Below, in pieces: positions 23,258 through 36,044 of a DNA stretch of 64,000 nt. The position numbers and the translations under genes are program-made. The number at the start of each line of letters is the position of its first letter. Within the stretch, counting starts at the first letter, position 1. The notes under the pieces were generated by a model that saw nothing but the letters and a program-made list of their open reading frames with translations, was not told where the DNA came from and did no database searches. Source of the stretch: Anoplopoma fimbria (Eukaryota; Chordata; Actinopteri; Perciformes; Anoplopomatidae); assembly GCF_027596085.1 (NCBI RefSeq), contig NC_072456.1, positions 23,642,218-23,706,217 of the forward strand, written 5' to 3'.

Positions 23258-23648
23258 AACACAAGGCTCTTCTAAGCTTGCAGGGCTGCAGACACCTCAG
23301 GCATTTGAGGCCGAGCCCTAATTGGGCCTCGTCTTAGCGTGACCTTCATTGTTTTGACAGAGAGGGGATAAGAGGGAGACACTCCAAAGCTGAGGTTATC
23401 TCCCCTCCTCTCCCTCTCCTCTCTCCCCATGTCAAACCACCGGGCTCAGCAGTGGACGAGGCATGTGCGAACATGCTGCCTCCCTAAGCTTCTCCAAAAG
23501 GGTCAGAGCTGTCTGAAGCGTGGATGTTTTCACCTCGAGTTTGTGTGCGCTCCACTATACGTGCATTTTAGTTTCTTTTGTGCAACACGGTCCAAATAGC
23601 TCGCCTGCTCCACTGCATGTGACGTGATTTACCCCCCAGCTGTTAGCA

Positions 23649-23651
<3 letters not shown>

Positions 23652-23679
<28 letters not shown>
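23652..23679 (+). repeat. (TG)n microsatellite
   Basis: About 14 TG units. Confidence 0.95.
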
Positions 23680-24707
23680 CTTCAGGTGTTCTCAGAGGGA
23701 ACGGAGGAAAATTAAAAAACACTCAACGCCGCACACCACACTGTTTTTAAAAGCTCCCTGGCGATTTATTAGGAAAACATTTCTTTAGACCGCCCACCTT
23801 CACTTGGCTGCCTCGGACCCTATAGATACAGGGTTTGCACACACTCATGCACTCGGTGCTGAGGTGGCAGGAGAGCAATTTGGAGTGGATTTAAAGAGGC
23901 CGTTGGAGATTCGCATCGGATCAATGCTTAAGATTCTCTTCACTGAACTCTTTGTGTGTAGTCTCGGAGCAACAAACATTAAATCTCCACCATTCCCTCT
24001 TCTTCCTCCTTCTCTTCTCGCATCTCTCAGCACGCATCAAGGTCACAATCGAGCTTTCAAGGGGCCCAATCCCGCAATCACGCTCCTTGATTGCGCTGTT
24101 TATTCTTAATCAGGATCTCAGACAGGACAGCATCTCCAACCCATCACCTCACACCGCGGCAATCACGCCGTTTGTCGTTTCTAGTGTATTACTACAAACA
24201 GCCTAAATTGGCTGCCGGTTCTCCCTCGACCACGCCGCTGCTGAAGAAGCTGCTCGGGATTAATAGCACTTTTAAAAAAAGAAATGCAGACTAAAATTAG
24301 CGTTGTAAATGGATTCCCAAGATTGCGATTTCACTATAAGTGTTGTTTATAAATGGAGTTTTTATTTTATGGAGGTGCTCAAGTTCACCCAGTGTTGTGT
24401 GTCCCCTGCCCTGGCTGGTTTTATATCCGGAGCTTTGTTTAAACTGCCCACCTGCGTACCATCCAGCAGCGGGTTTTATGTCCAAGCGGCTATTTCCTTT
24501 TCCTAAAGCCAGCAGCTGAGTCTGCTTGTCCTGACACAGCGCCGGGTTCCACTGCCAGCTCCCCAGGCCCCACAACGGCATCTGCACTTTGCATTGGCCA
24601 CCAGATAAATGAGGTGTTTGCTTTTCTTTGGCAGAGCGGCGCCTTTCAGAAGGTCAGCGCAGGTGGCTTCGCTGGGGGAAAGCGAGGCTCGGAAAAGTCA
24701 GCGCTTT

Positions 24708-24860
24708 AAAGGACCAGTAGTTCTGAATGTGTTAGCCCATTAACCACAAATCATGTATGCTTTAGCTTACTGCCAACCATTTCCCAAAGCTTGCCGCAAG
24801 ATTTCCCACCTTCCCCACAGCAACTGGTTTCACTGGACTGAAGTCAACTTAGAGTCTTTA
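24708..24860. repeat. Dispersed repeat family R1, copy B
   Basis: Second copy of the element at 2225-2420. The shared core is GTTAGCCCATTAACCACAAA, ATCATGTATGCTTTAGC, CAACCATTTCCCAAAGC and TTTCCCACCTTCC, same order and orientation. Confidence 0.5.
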
Positions 24861-25079
24861 GTCTAATTATACTCTTTTTGTCAAGTGAGTCTTTCAGAAC
24901 ATAGTTTCCCGATTTTGATACCTCTTTATCCGCCAAAGCTCAGATTTTGGATTTGACACAAATTACTAAACAGACTCATACATTTTTGAGAAAGTATTTC
25001 ATTCTTACAAAAATTGAAAAAGGTTGGAAATAACACTAAAAATAAAAGGTATACTTTGGGAAAAAAGAGATCTTTGGAT

Positions 25080-25310
25080 GGATGTCTGTCCGTTGATGGT
25101 CAGTCGATGATTCCTTGTGATTTTTGGTGATCCCTTGACTTTTCTTTTGAAGCCACCAGCACCTCAAGGTTTTCATTTATACGGTGAAATAGCTCAACTT
25201 CTGATTGAAGACTGCACAAAATCCTCTGACATTCACTCTAACACCACTATGAGGGTGCCACTTTTTGTGTAATGTCTCTGTAACTATTGGATGGACGGAA
25301 AGATATTAAG
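25080..25310. repeat. Dispersed repeat family R2, copy 2
   Basis: The landmarks GTGATCCCTTGACTTTTC, AGCCACCAGCACCTCAAGG, ACGGTGAAATAGCTCAAC and GTAACTATTGGATGGACGG follow the order seen in the other R2 copies. Noncoding. Confidence 0.5.
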
Positions 25311-26114
25311 GGTTGAAAGCTATGTGTCAAAGTCTGGGTGATATTAATAATGAGAAGGAATAAAATGTGTGAAAGTGGGATGTCAAAGTGGATTTACATT
25401 GGGATATAACCGTGGGCTTAAGACAAATGTCAATGTAATATAAATGCACCTTAGTGACAGACTTTATGACTCTCATTTCTTTCCTTTTTTTAGGGCCAAT
25501 TTCTGCCCCATTACAGTAGAAGCAAAGGTCTCCACCAGCGTTCCCAATCAAATCGTCAATACCAACTGCATTTCCACACAGAAAGGAAAATAAATATAAA
25601 ATACATAACTCCAAAAAACAATTGGGTTTGGGAGAAATCTACTGCGCTAACGGGTCTCCTTTAGAGGAATGCGAGAGATCTCATTGTTGTGCCAACTTCC
25701 TCCTTCAGATTGCTCCCTCAGTAAACAGATGTTTTATATTCTATATTCTGCTACATCAATCCTCCACTCATCCATTTATCCACAGCTCCATATTCAACCC
25801 CCCCTTCAACACGCACAGCCACTCTTCCGTTCCTTTCAATTAAACCTTCCAGCTGATCATTTACTTAACAAAGCTCCCTCCGGCCCCCGTCACTCCGCTC
25901 AGCCTCTGCGTGGAAGTGCATTTTGAATTAGCGCCAGGTGTTTGTTTCTCCTCTCCCGGTAAACATTGTTTGATGAGCTGAATTAGAGGAGGCGCCCTTA
26001 TGGGGGAGAACAATGTCACTGGAGGGGTCTGGTAGGAAAAAAACAACACAATGACACACACTGCTTGAACATCAAGACTTTGGATTCATTTATAAATGTC
26101 ATGGTCAAGCTCTC

Positions 26115-26300
26115 ATAAAATAAGATAATGCTTTATTAGTCCAGCAGCGGGGGATTTGCAGGATTACAGCAGCAGAGAGGATAGTGCAAACAAGAGACAG
26201 TAAAAAAAAACAAGATCAAAACAAGTATTCTAAATAAGTATATAAGTAATAACACAGGAATATTAAATAAGTAAAAAAAGTTAGAAATCCATAATAACTA
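26115..26300 (+). repeat. Dispersed repeat, 'TTTATTAGTCC' family
   Basis: AAATAAGATAATGCTTTATT, AGTCCAGCAGCGGGGGATTT and GCAGGATTACAGCAGCAGAG are followed by A-rich sequence with repeated AAATAAGTA motifs. A shorter copy lies at 59083-59135. I recognise it as a frequent teleost repeat; class not assigned. Confidence 0.6.
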
Positions 26301-29300
26301 AACAGACTTTGGTATCGATTTTACATTTCACATATTTTTATATTGCACACTCATCTAAAATAGCAAACAAAAGATAAAGGCTGTTTATACGCCAGTTCTT
26401 TGTAGCTTTGCACGATGCTCGGCCTCTCTGGACTTTTTCATTTTTCCTCAGGTACCATTGAAATCTCTCATGGTCTGGATGTAGCCTCGCTTTGCAGCTA
26501 GCTTCTTCTCTGACTCATTACATTGGAGCAGCCGGGGCTTTCATGTTTGTTGTCATTAATTATACAATACTATGCCTACGTTGAAAAATGAGCATGTGAG
26601 GAAGCCCGTACCGCTAACATGTGAGACTCGAGCTTCTTAGCTTTTGTCTCTTTAACACCTCGGGGGATTCTGTAAAATAACATTAACAAGACATTACAAA
26701 CAAAAGCTTTGACTTCTTACAAATATCACATCAAACAAAAGGGGGGTTTAACAATAGCTCCAGGAAAATATCCATAACTACCCAATCCCAACTGTGTCTC
26801 CTCCCGTCCTCCCACGAGGCCAACACACTGCACCACGATACTTTGCACCACCGTTCACACCCGTTTCTCCACTGTGCATGTCTCACAGAAGAAGTGTTTT
26901 TCTTGCCCCGTGTTACATGCAGCGGCTGCACCTTCCCTTCTCCTCTTGTCAGGTGATAGCAGGTGTTCTTCTGTGGTCTTGTAGCTGTCACAGTGGATGA
27001 AGAGAAACATACTTTTAGGTAGAAAGAATTTTCCAGCACATGTCTGCACGAGGCATGAAAAGGCGAGGACGTTTTCCTACCAGTTAATGGATTTATCGTT
27101 TTATATGGAAAATGATACAACAAAGATGGTTGGTTAATGACGCTCAATATCTGTGGAGTGTTTACTTAGATCTTTAACGTTGGGCGGCTGTGTGTCTGAG
27201 CTTGTTCGACACTAAATCCTCCGCCATTGTTTTGTTGGTCAACTCTCCTTACCCTCGTCACGTCATAGGAGAAATTCAGGATTTTAGTTCATAATTGTAG
27301 CGTTCCACTAAGTATTGATAACAGGATTAGTATATTACAAAGTTTAGTTTTTTTATTTGATGAAACAACAAACAAGTTAACTTAAGGGGTTTGAATTCTA
27401 TTTAAAAAAAGAAAACTAAATGATGATAGGGCGGTGGGCAAGTTCTGTAATGTATAAAAGACATGAGGAGATTTCCACAAGGTATTTCACCTCAGGAAGT
27501 CAACATGTATTCTTTGCATATCCCTCCTAGAAACCAATACACACACAACTCACATGCACATGCCTTGCTCAAGGGCACCTCTGCATTGCCCAGGAGGCGA
27601 ACAGGTAAATGAATGCATTCTGGGTGATCTTTTTAAAGATTTACTTTGAAAGATAAAAAGATGTTGTCTGGCAAGTTGTAGTCAGGGAGTTATGGAGAAC
27701 TCAAGTTGAACAACGGCCAAAAGACTAGTGAGTCCAGGGCAGCACTTAATAATTCCTGTTATGTGCTTTATGTTAAGTGCAGGTAACAGGCAAACAATGA
27801 GGATGTTTTTAGTTTGAATTAACTGGGAAGCAGGGGAAATTTAGAAAAAGACACCTGTCTCTATTAAATATGTGAGTCATGACCTCTCTTTGTCCGTTGA
27901 GTTAACTGGATAGAGAATAAAGAGAACAGACGGATATTGAGAGCGCCATCAATCTCAACATAAAGCGAAGAAGTGGGTTTCCCTAAAATGTTGAATTATC
28001 CTTTTAATATATTCCACATTTCTGTTCACATGGCACTTTCTTTTCATCTACTTCCTCTTGTGTCTCTCAACATCGTGACACTTTGATATTGTGCCAAACT
28101 GCTCCCGTCTCTCTTTCTGTTAACCGTTACTTATCGTGTGAAGAGTCTGCAGACGGTACTGAGATTGAACTGCTATCAGGAACACATTACCAACACCACA
28201 GGCTGGAAAATATGTCCCATTTCTCTGAGATATTTTTTTTCAATGCATCCTTCACACTGTTTGGCTTCACCTCTCCCTTTGAGTTCCACCCGCCGAATCA
28301 CCTGCCATCACTCACCAAACAGTGACGTCAGAACAGCTGCAGCAGAGGAAGGAGACGAAAACAGGACAGAAGCGAGAAAACCTCAAATTGAAATTTCTAG
28401 GATTGCAAATTCAAAGGCAGGTCTAAACTTTCTGTTTGGCCATTCATAAGGCCTAAATGAATAAGCATTTTTCTTATAAATAGACTGAACATGTGCAAAG
28501 CTATTCAAATGAAAATGTAACCCTGGGCTGCCAGCACTGCATCTGGGGAAAGACAGGCAATAGAGGGATGAGAGGTAAAATCATCGTTTAAACAGTTGGC
28601 TGCTCTGACAGGACGGCATCCATCAGGGCTTGATGAGCGTCGGCAGGGAACCAGGTACGAAACCCACGGAGAGAGAGGCAGCACCGGTTAACACGCGTTC
28701 ACAAACATCACCCCCATATTTAACCCATCACGGCTTGTGATGCGATATGAGAAGCGGGTCTTAATTATGGACCACGTCTGTAATTTGCCTCAGTTGGTGC
28801 ATTGGGGACCTCTTATTTGATACGCGACCCCCTCCGCCTGAATCATCAAGTCCCACTACAGCGGTAATGCTCGAGGACTGCTGAGAGCCTCTGGCTGTGT
28901 GCGGTGGTGATGAGATGTGTAATTAGCCAAAGCAGTCTGACAAATGGCTGCAGGTGTAGGGGGGTGGGGGGGGGGAGATGAAGGGCAGTGAGCCAGGAGA
29001 GAGGTCAGGGGAGAGGAGAGGTTTTTTTAGCCGAGGATTCAAGGTTGATCCAGTTTAACGCAAATATTATTCATTGTTGGATATCTATCTATCTCTATGC
29101 CAGACCCATATCTGAACTTTTTATTTTTGTAAACACTTTACGATCTTTCTATTTGAGCGATTCTTAACGTTTGGACCAGCAGCGCTTCGTAGACCGCTGC
29201 AGTATCGAGGACGAGTCGCTCGGCTATACAGTGTGAATGGTCCGGTTTGTTTGCACCGCCCAGAGTCCAGGTGGAAGAGGTGGAGGTTAACGTCACCGAT

Positions 29301-29385
29301 CAGGGTAATTAATTGCCCCAATTTAGTCATTAAAGTGTTGAGTGGGACACCTGCAGAGTCTCTGAGAGAGACGCACAGAGAAAGA

Positions 29386-29406
29386 GAGGGAGGGAGGGAG
29401 GGAGGG
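29386..29406 (+). repeat. (GAGG)n microsatellite
   Basis: Five GGGA units after a short GA run. Confidence 0.85.
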
Positions 29407-29647
29407 TAAGAAAGTATTGACCCTGTTGTTTTTAAACTTCACATAAACTAACAATAGATCAAATTTAAGTGTGCTCACAAAATAAGATGTATGGGAAGAA
29501 TTAATGTGTGTTTGTGTGTGTGTGTTTGTGTTTGGCCCTTGAAGAAAACTCTGACAGGCCCCCGGAGTGAGACCTTCACTAGGTCTACTTTTGCCAAGAC
29601 TCTCATCAGTGCTCCCACAGAGAGGGAGGGACGGGGCAGGAAATTGG

Positions 29648-29651
<4 letters not shown>

Positions 29652-29690
<39 letters not shown>
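29652..29690 (+). repeat. (GA)n microsatellite
   Basis: About 19 GA units, giving arginine/glutamate ORFs in + frames. Confidence 0.95.
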
Positions 29691-29693
<3 letters not shown>

Positions 29694-29989
29694 TGTGGAT
29701 GAAAGAAAATGGTCAAGATAAGGAGGAAAAAGAGCAGAAACTAGCAGAACCACGTATGATATACAACAGATATAATAAGTGTCCCACTTGGATCTAATGG
29801 GACTGTTAATCAGCACAAAGATTTTCACAATTGTTCAGATTGAAATGCATTTAAATATATTAGGTTTATATTAGATCTGGTTCCAGTCATAAAAAACAGT
29901 AAGTCATATCTTTTGTGCCGGTCTATTATTATTATCCAGCACTGCAGAGTAAACAGCCTGAATCGGATGTAAACCTGTTGTTAAAGGTG

Positions 29990-30470
29990 CTAAATTCAAA
30001 GTTCAGAGCATTAATATAGCAGCAAACATCTATTTGCGATGTAAAGATTTAGTAATTATCGATGATAGAGTAATGACGTCCTTAGCAGAGAATGAAGTTG
30101 ATCTTAATACAAGCTTCTCAGCGCTTTGTTAACATAGCCAGACTGGCCATGTGTGCCTCTTAGTGCATGTCAGTGCTGCTGGTGATAGGGTTCTTCTGTG
30201 CGCTGTTGTGCCCGAAAGGCTAGCTAATGGTCGCCACTCTGCACTGTGCTCTTACGGCGTTTACAGCTGCTCACGCCGTCCCGACACACGTCAAGGTCGT
30301 GGAAGCATAGCGCCCACCCTCCAGTTCCCCCTCAGGTAAACACTGTTAGCTATGTCAGCACTGTTGACCTTGTTTGCCCTGTTGCTGTTCACACTGTTAG
30401 CTGCAAGCTGCCGGCTCAACAGTCTCCATGTTGAGAGCTTGTGTGGAGTCAAAAATAAAAATAAGTGGAA
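29990..30470. repeat. Dispersed repeat family R3, copy A
   Basis: Shares ordered blocks with 55735-56110: TTAATATAGCAGCAAACATC, a TTTAGTAATTATCGATGA..GCAGAGAATGAAGT region, CCTCCAGTTCCC, GTCAGCACTGTTGACCTTG and CACTGTTAGCTGCAAGC. The copies are strongly diverged. Noncoding and unnamed. Confidence 0.6.
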
Positions 30471-30636
30471 CCTGCTTGTCAAATCCTCCTCCCATGCCGC
30501 GTAATGGTTGGTATAGAAACAGGTGATGTCAAATATCTTTATGACAACCACGTCTTTAATCAACGAAGGCTGTTCAGAAATGCTCTTATGGGCCATTTTC
30601 GGAAGGCAATTACATATTTGGTCGTTCAGGTATTAA

Positions 30637-30870
30637 CCCCTTATTTCCTGAATTTATTTACAATTATATAAAAAATGTATTATTTGTGTTTTTTGCTGTC
30701 ATGCAGAGGCTAAATTAAGCGGAGATTGTTAATTTCGATATAGCACATACAATAGATATCATTTTTGGTATGAGGCAAATTAAGCGAAATTAGGCATAAT
30801 TGGGCATAACAGTAATTAAACAAATTCGGAACCGGTTTGAAGCGAATTCGCGACAATAGTCTACAAGGGG
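30637..30870. mobile_element. piggyBac-like MITE flanked by TTAA
   Basis: CCCCTTATTT at the left end and CTACAAGGGG at the right end give a 6-bp perfect terminal inverted repeat (CCCCTT/AAGGGG). TTAA lies directly outside both ends (30633-30636 and 30871-30874), the target duplication made by piggyBac transposases. At 234 bp it encodes nothing. The interior has repeated TTAAGCG and AATTAGGCATAATTGGGC motifs. Family membership is inferred from ends only. Confidence 0.55.
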
Positions 30871-31374
30871 TTAAAAGAAGATGTTGAGTCATGGGCAATG
30901 ATACGGAGCAGAAATAAAGGTATAAAGAGGATGATGAATTAAGTGAGTTTAATGCTTCTGAAGATATTCAGGAGAAGAGATACAGATAGAGAAGGAGGGG
31001 GAGGAATGGTTAGTATAAACAACCCAACAAGTAGGACTTCATCCAGAGAAATAGGCTGCTCCTCGGCCATCCTTCTGTGGCTGCTGTGTATAAATGGGAT
31101 TTCCTGTAACAGATGGTCCGCAGAGACCGCTCTGCATCTCTGTCCCATCAGGTCGACCCGATAAAGAGGAGAAAGATGGTGGAAACTTTCCATGCATCCT
31201 CTCCTCCTAAATCACCTCCAACTTTCTTGACTTCTCTTCCACTCCTTCTTTAGTCCACTTCTTCTCTGACTCATTCTGTTGTTCTGCTTCTCCTGGATCT
31301 CTGTCAGCTGCCCTCATTGTCTCCTCCTCTGATGCCTCATAAACCCTGTGTTTCCTCTTGTGTTTCCAGCACGG

Positions 31375-31423
31375 CGTAATTACTGTACCGGCTGGAGGAG
31401 GTTACGTTGGCACGCCAGCGCTC

Positions 31424-31454
<31 letters not shown>

Positions 31455-31920
31455 TCAAATGAGCGGCTGCATCCTCGTTTGTCATCAGTTCAATGGTGTG
31501 TGTGTGTGTGTGTGTGGCGTCTAATCTCTTATTTAGAGTATCACACGGGGAAGGGCATTAACATCGGTCGGGTGAGAAATTAGAAACCCGGCTGATTAAT
31601 TCCCTGGCAAAAAAAAAAGGAATTAAAGGGCGCTTCCCCGTCGCCGTCGCCTTTTGTTGGAGGATTTACCTGCAGTGTGATTGAAGGTGGCTGCTCCGCG
31701 CTGCCACTGTCATTAATAATCACCAGCCCTCAGGAAGATTCATGCTGCCATGAGCGAGTTGGTTCAAAACACTTAGCCATTACACACGCCAGCGAGGGCT
31801 TGATGTACGACGGGCTAATAGCTCAGCACTCCGGCAACAATGCCGTGGAACAACAATAAGGTCCATTAAGCTTTTTCTCAAACAAGATTAGAGGAACAAG
31901 TCGCATTTGAGCATAAATGA
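31375..31920. promoter_or_regulatory. Candidate conserved regulatory block
   Basis: Apart from a (CT)n tract at 31424-31449 and a (GT)n tract at 31496-31515, this stretch is non-repetitive. It has many homeodomain-type cores (GGCGTAATTACTG, CTGATTAATTCC, CATTAATAATCACC). The mixture of balanced composition and clustered ATTA motifs is typical of vertebrate conserved noncoding elements. Not testable from one sequence. Confidence 0.25.
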
Positions 31921-32032
31921 CAGCTTGTCATAAAGCAGAATTAAAAATGAGGCACCTTAAACCACATTTAACACAGTTAGGTTTCTTTGTTATTTGTTAT
32001 AAGTTAGGAACAGCAGCTGTGCACTTCTTGTG

Positions 32033-32034
<2 letters not shown>

Positions 32035-32124
<90 letters not shown>
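32035..32124 (+). repeat. (GT)n microsatellite
   Basis: About 45 uninterrupted GT units. Confidence 0.97.
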
Positions 32125-32125
<1 letters not shown>

Positions 32126-33439
32126 CATAACACACCGACACTGTTGACTCATCAAGAAGAAAACAGCGCTTCTGAGTGAATTGCGTTAGCTCCGCAATGT
32201 TGAACTCATTCTCATTTAAAACAATTATAAAGTACCCCAACTTCTTCTTCTTCTTGCTTCTCTTGAGCCGAGCGAAATATAATAAATGCGATCAGATTTA
32301 CAGGCTGCTAACGCTGTTCTCCGCCATAAAGCGGGTTAATTTGCTTCCAATAAAGCAGCAGTAGAAACTAAATCACTTTATTACTTTACATTCAGGCTGA
32401 GGGCGCCTTCATTTCCCCACCCCTGACTTTACTTCTGAAGGTGGAGATGAATAAGCACTTTATGGCTGGCTCAAGTAAGTTAGCTTAAGTGTTCAGGCCG
32501 GTCGGGAGATTAAAAAAAAGCAGTGTGAAGGGCTTTATTTTGCTTTTGCCCAAAAGTTGCAGTCACGTGGACGTGATGCGAGCAGATCGCGATCATCATA
32601 ATGTGATGAAACAGACCAGAGCCATCAACCTGTTGTGACTACACGACATACAAAGGTTGTACGATATATCGGAACACGTTGAGACTTTTTTCATGTGTGC
32701 ACATCGCAGAGGAAGCAAACCGTGATCCGAAGGGCTGTCAATTACTGATAGGAACACGGGCTGATCAAAGGCCTGCCTGATGTAGTCTGGCCTCTTTGTT
32801 CCTGTCTCAAGGGATGGGGGATGGAGGGATGGAGGGATGGGGGGGGAGGTATCGATGTTCTGCTACATCTCGTTCACACTCAAAGGGCTTCTCCTCACTG
32901 CCTACACACACATATATATTTGTCCAGGTCAGAAAGCAAACATAAATTGAATGCACACTCATATATGATGACATATGTTCAGACTCACTCATCCAAACAC
33001 GACACTACCCTCCGACTCTCTGCGCCAAGCGTCCGTCACCCCTGCGCACTCCTTCAGGTGCATGAAGGTCTGCATTTTTCCCCCGTTCCCGCTCCCTAAA
33101 ACAAAAAGCGTCCTGCCAGGCCACGGAGATGATCGGCATGCCTGGGATTGATGCAGAGGTTTTGTCGCTAATTATGTAACGCCGCCGTTTGAGCTGTCTG
33201 TTCAAATCCAATTATCAGGCCGTCTGTGTAGCTTACAAGATCGGGGCGGCGACGAGGGGGGGGATTGGGAGGGCTGGGAGAGAGATAGCGAAGTCGGCGG
33301 GGAAACATGCTGTCTGGCTGTGAGATATGAGGACTTTCATTGATGGAAAACCTTCATACAAGATGCTCAGAAGCGCGTGTTTTCTTTGAATGGGGGCTTC
33401 GGTTTACTCGGGTTTCTAGTCAACAGATAAACGCAAAAT

Positions 33440-33592
33440 TCTAAAGCAATAGTTCCACATTTTTTTTTGGGGGGGGAATACACGTATTTGCTTCCTGGCA
33501 GAGTGTTAAAGGGGAAGATTGATAGCACTTTGATGTCAACACATTAAAACCAGTTAGTTTAGCGTCACGATAAACACTGAAACAGGAAGAAC
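33440..33592 (-). repeat. Dispersed repeat family R4, copy 1
   Basis: The blocks 'AATAGTTCCACATTTTTTTT', ATACACGTATTTGCTTCCTG, AAGATTGATAGCACTTTGATG and AACCAGTTAGTTTAGCGTCA match, in order, an abundant teleost repeat. A split copy is at 59143-59850. The LINE end at 33593 abuts or interrupts it. Confidence 0.55.
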
Positions 33593-33915
33593 ATTATTAC
33601 ATTACATTACATTACATTACAGTCATTTAGCAGACGCTTTTATCCAAAGCGACTTACAGGAAGTGTATTCAACATAGGTATTCAAGAGAACTACTAGTCA
33701 CCAGAAGTCATAAGTGCATCTCCTTTCTTAAACAAGCATCCTAAAGCATAAACCAGAGCAAAAGTATAGTGCAGAGGCAAATTACTACGAAAACAATAAT
33801 TGCAACAGACTAATACGAATATAATAAGTGCTACAAACTACTACGAATAGGATAAGTGCAGTAAACAAATACGAATACAATAAGTGCAGCGAACTGATAC
33901 GAATGCAATCAGCGC
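33593..33915 (-). mobile_element. 5'-truncated L2-like LINE, copy 3
   Basis: The + strand begins with an (ATTAC)n tail, then AGTCATTTAGCAGACGC and TTTTATCCAAAGCGACTTAC, the complement of the stem-loop seen in copy 2. The next roughly 170 bp match copy 1 almost base for base. It ends inside the approximately 30-bp repeat zone (about five units, TACGAATA..ATAAGTGC), so it is truncated before the ORF. Its low divergence from copy 1 indicates recent mobility of the family. Confidence 0.8.
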
Positions 33916-34360
33916 TTCTAAAATGTAATAATTAACATGTTATGTCTCGTTTCTTTAATCCATACAAAAAGCTAATAGTCTGGCCTTTAATCCCCCCTGA
34001 ACTGTGAATTGTTTTTGCACTTAAAATTAACGACACAGTGTCAAAGTGTCCCGAGATCGAGACGGTGTCAAAGTGAGAAGAAGCCTCTGGAAATCTGCAT
34101 TGTTGATAAAAGAATCTAAAATGATGACAGGGTGCAAATTTAAAGACTGTAAACTTTGCAGCAGGGAGTGAAGCAAATGGCTTATTTTATAATTGATCCC
34201 TCTGGTAGCAGTCTGACCGCGAGAACAGCCTAAAACTACCAGTCAAGATGAAACTACGCCTCTCTGCGAAGGTGTCAATTTGTGTCGGCTGCCTCGTCCT
34301 GATTTATGGTAGCGATGTGTGCACAGTGCTGGTGGTCTGCTGTATGCTCAGTGTCGATCC

Positions 34361-34381
34361 CTCTCTCTCTCTCTCTCTCTT
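34361..34381 (+). repeat. (CT)n microsatellite
   Basis: About ten CT units. Confidence 0.9.
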
Positions 34382-35518
34382 CACACACACCTTTAAATGA
34401 GTTGCCATGCCTGGACATTGCCCCAGCAGGTAGCCCCATATGATCAGACGGATAGGGAGCAGGCACCGGGGCGGATAAGTAAATAAACCTTGGCCTCGAG
34501 GCAGGTTTCATCAATTCTGATTCACCCCCCAAATGAGCGTGCCTCAGAATCGATATATACCTAAGGGGATCCCAGTCTGTCTCCATATCAGAGCAGGGAA
34601 TGGTGCTCGGACCGAGGACGGACCGCGGCGCTTAGCAATAAAAGCTGGAAATAGCCCCGGCTGCACCATCGGCTGCACCCTCGCTCTCTATCACTCTTTC
34701 CCCTTCCTCAATATCTCCTGTTATCTTCTTTTTTTCACCGATATGTGCTCACTCTCCCGCTAGTCGTTCTTCTTCTCTGAATCTCCATGGCTGCACTCAC
34801 CTCCACCTTCCTCCTCCCTCCTCCCTCCGTTTTTTACACTCAAGCAGCTCTCTGTTTTTCTAGCTCCTAACAGGATCCTGGAAACATCTGCAGACTTTCA
34901 TGACTCGTCAGCCGCTCCGAATGTGATTATTTATTAAGCACAGAGCACACTGAAGACACTGGTACCATCAGCGTGCTCGCTCTCTGTTCACCCCTCCCTC
35001 CCCCGCGGCGTTTCTTTTCTTGGCGCTTCGAGCGTTTGATTTCTTCCCCTTTCATTCTCACACTAGGATTCTCTTTGCCGCACGGTTGTAGTAGAGCATT
35101 GTCTTTCTGCTCCACGCCGTCTCTTTTCTCACACTCTTCGTCTCCCCCCTGTCTAAATCTGGTTTTATTTTTTTTGCGCTCTGATTTCAACTTCTGCTCA
35201 ATTTATTCAGTGTGCTTTGACATTCCTCATCTCGTCTCTCATCAGTTTTAAAACCTCTTTTTTTCTGGGATATTACTTTCTCCAAATTCCAGTTTCTTTC
35301 CATGCCATTCCCTCATATCCATAAGTACTTTTTGTCTTAGCTGATGAATTTAATAATATCTAATTACATCTCGTAGTCAATATTCTTTCTCTTTATTTCT
35401 TTCTCTCTCTACCTCTTAAGTCTGTACTCTGATCCTTAGCTCCATTTGAAGAGTGAGAGTAACTCCAGTCTACCTTTACAGTCCTGAAATCCTTCAGTCA
35501 TATCTCACTATTTTTTAA

Positions 35519-35818
35519 TTGATTGTACTTTTATAGCGCTTTTCTAGTCTTCCGACCAGTCAAAGCGCTTTGACATTACTAATCAATCACCCATTCACAC
35601 CCATTCATACACTGATGACGGGATGTCTGCATGCAAGGTGCCACCTGCCCATCAGGACCCTAACTAACATTCATACACATACATACACCGCGGGAGCAAT
35701 TTGGGGTTAAGTATCTTGCCCAAGGACACATCGACATGGACTGCCGGAGCCAGGGATCGAACCGCCGATCCTCTGATTGGAGGACGACCCTGCTCTCCAC
35801 TGAGCCACAGCCGCCCAC
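35519..35818 (-). mobile_element. tRNA-derived SINE (reverse)
   Basis: On the minus strand the head has a good A box, TGGCTCAGTGG (complement at 35797-35807), and a perfect B box, GGTTCGATCCC (complement at 35753-35763), spaced as in tRNA genes. The body includes GTCCTTGGGCAAGATACTTA, and the 3' part ends with AAGCGCTATAAAAGTACAAT. I recognise it as a common spiny-rayed-fish SINE. It appears nearly full length. It is a retroposon rather than a tRNA gene, because no acceptor stem can form. Confidence 0.8.
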
Positions 35819-36044
35819 AATTCTACCCACAATTCACTCATTTACTCTATTTATAACTGGATCAAGCCAATAGGATTTGTGTGGTAGAGATTTTAGATAA
35901 AAAACGACAGCCGTGGAAGTGCTCGAATGGGCGAAAACCTTAGTGAATTGTTTTTTTGAATAAAAACATACATATTTATTTTTTTGCCTTTTTCAGTTCA
36001 TTATTTTCCCTTAACTGCCTTTAAATTGTTAGCCAAACTGGCAA

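Noticed and set aside
35753..35807. Possible tRNA gene from good A and B boxes
   Set aside because: No acceptor stem or anticodon arm can be formed, and the sequence continues into a SINE body and tail.
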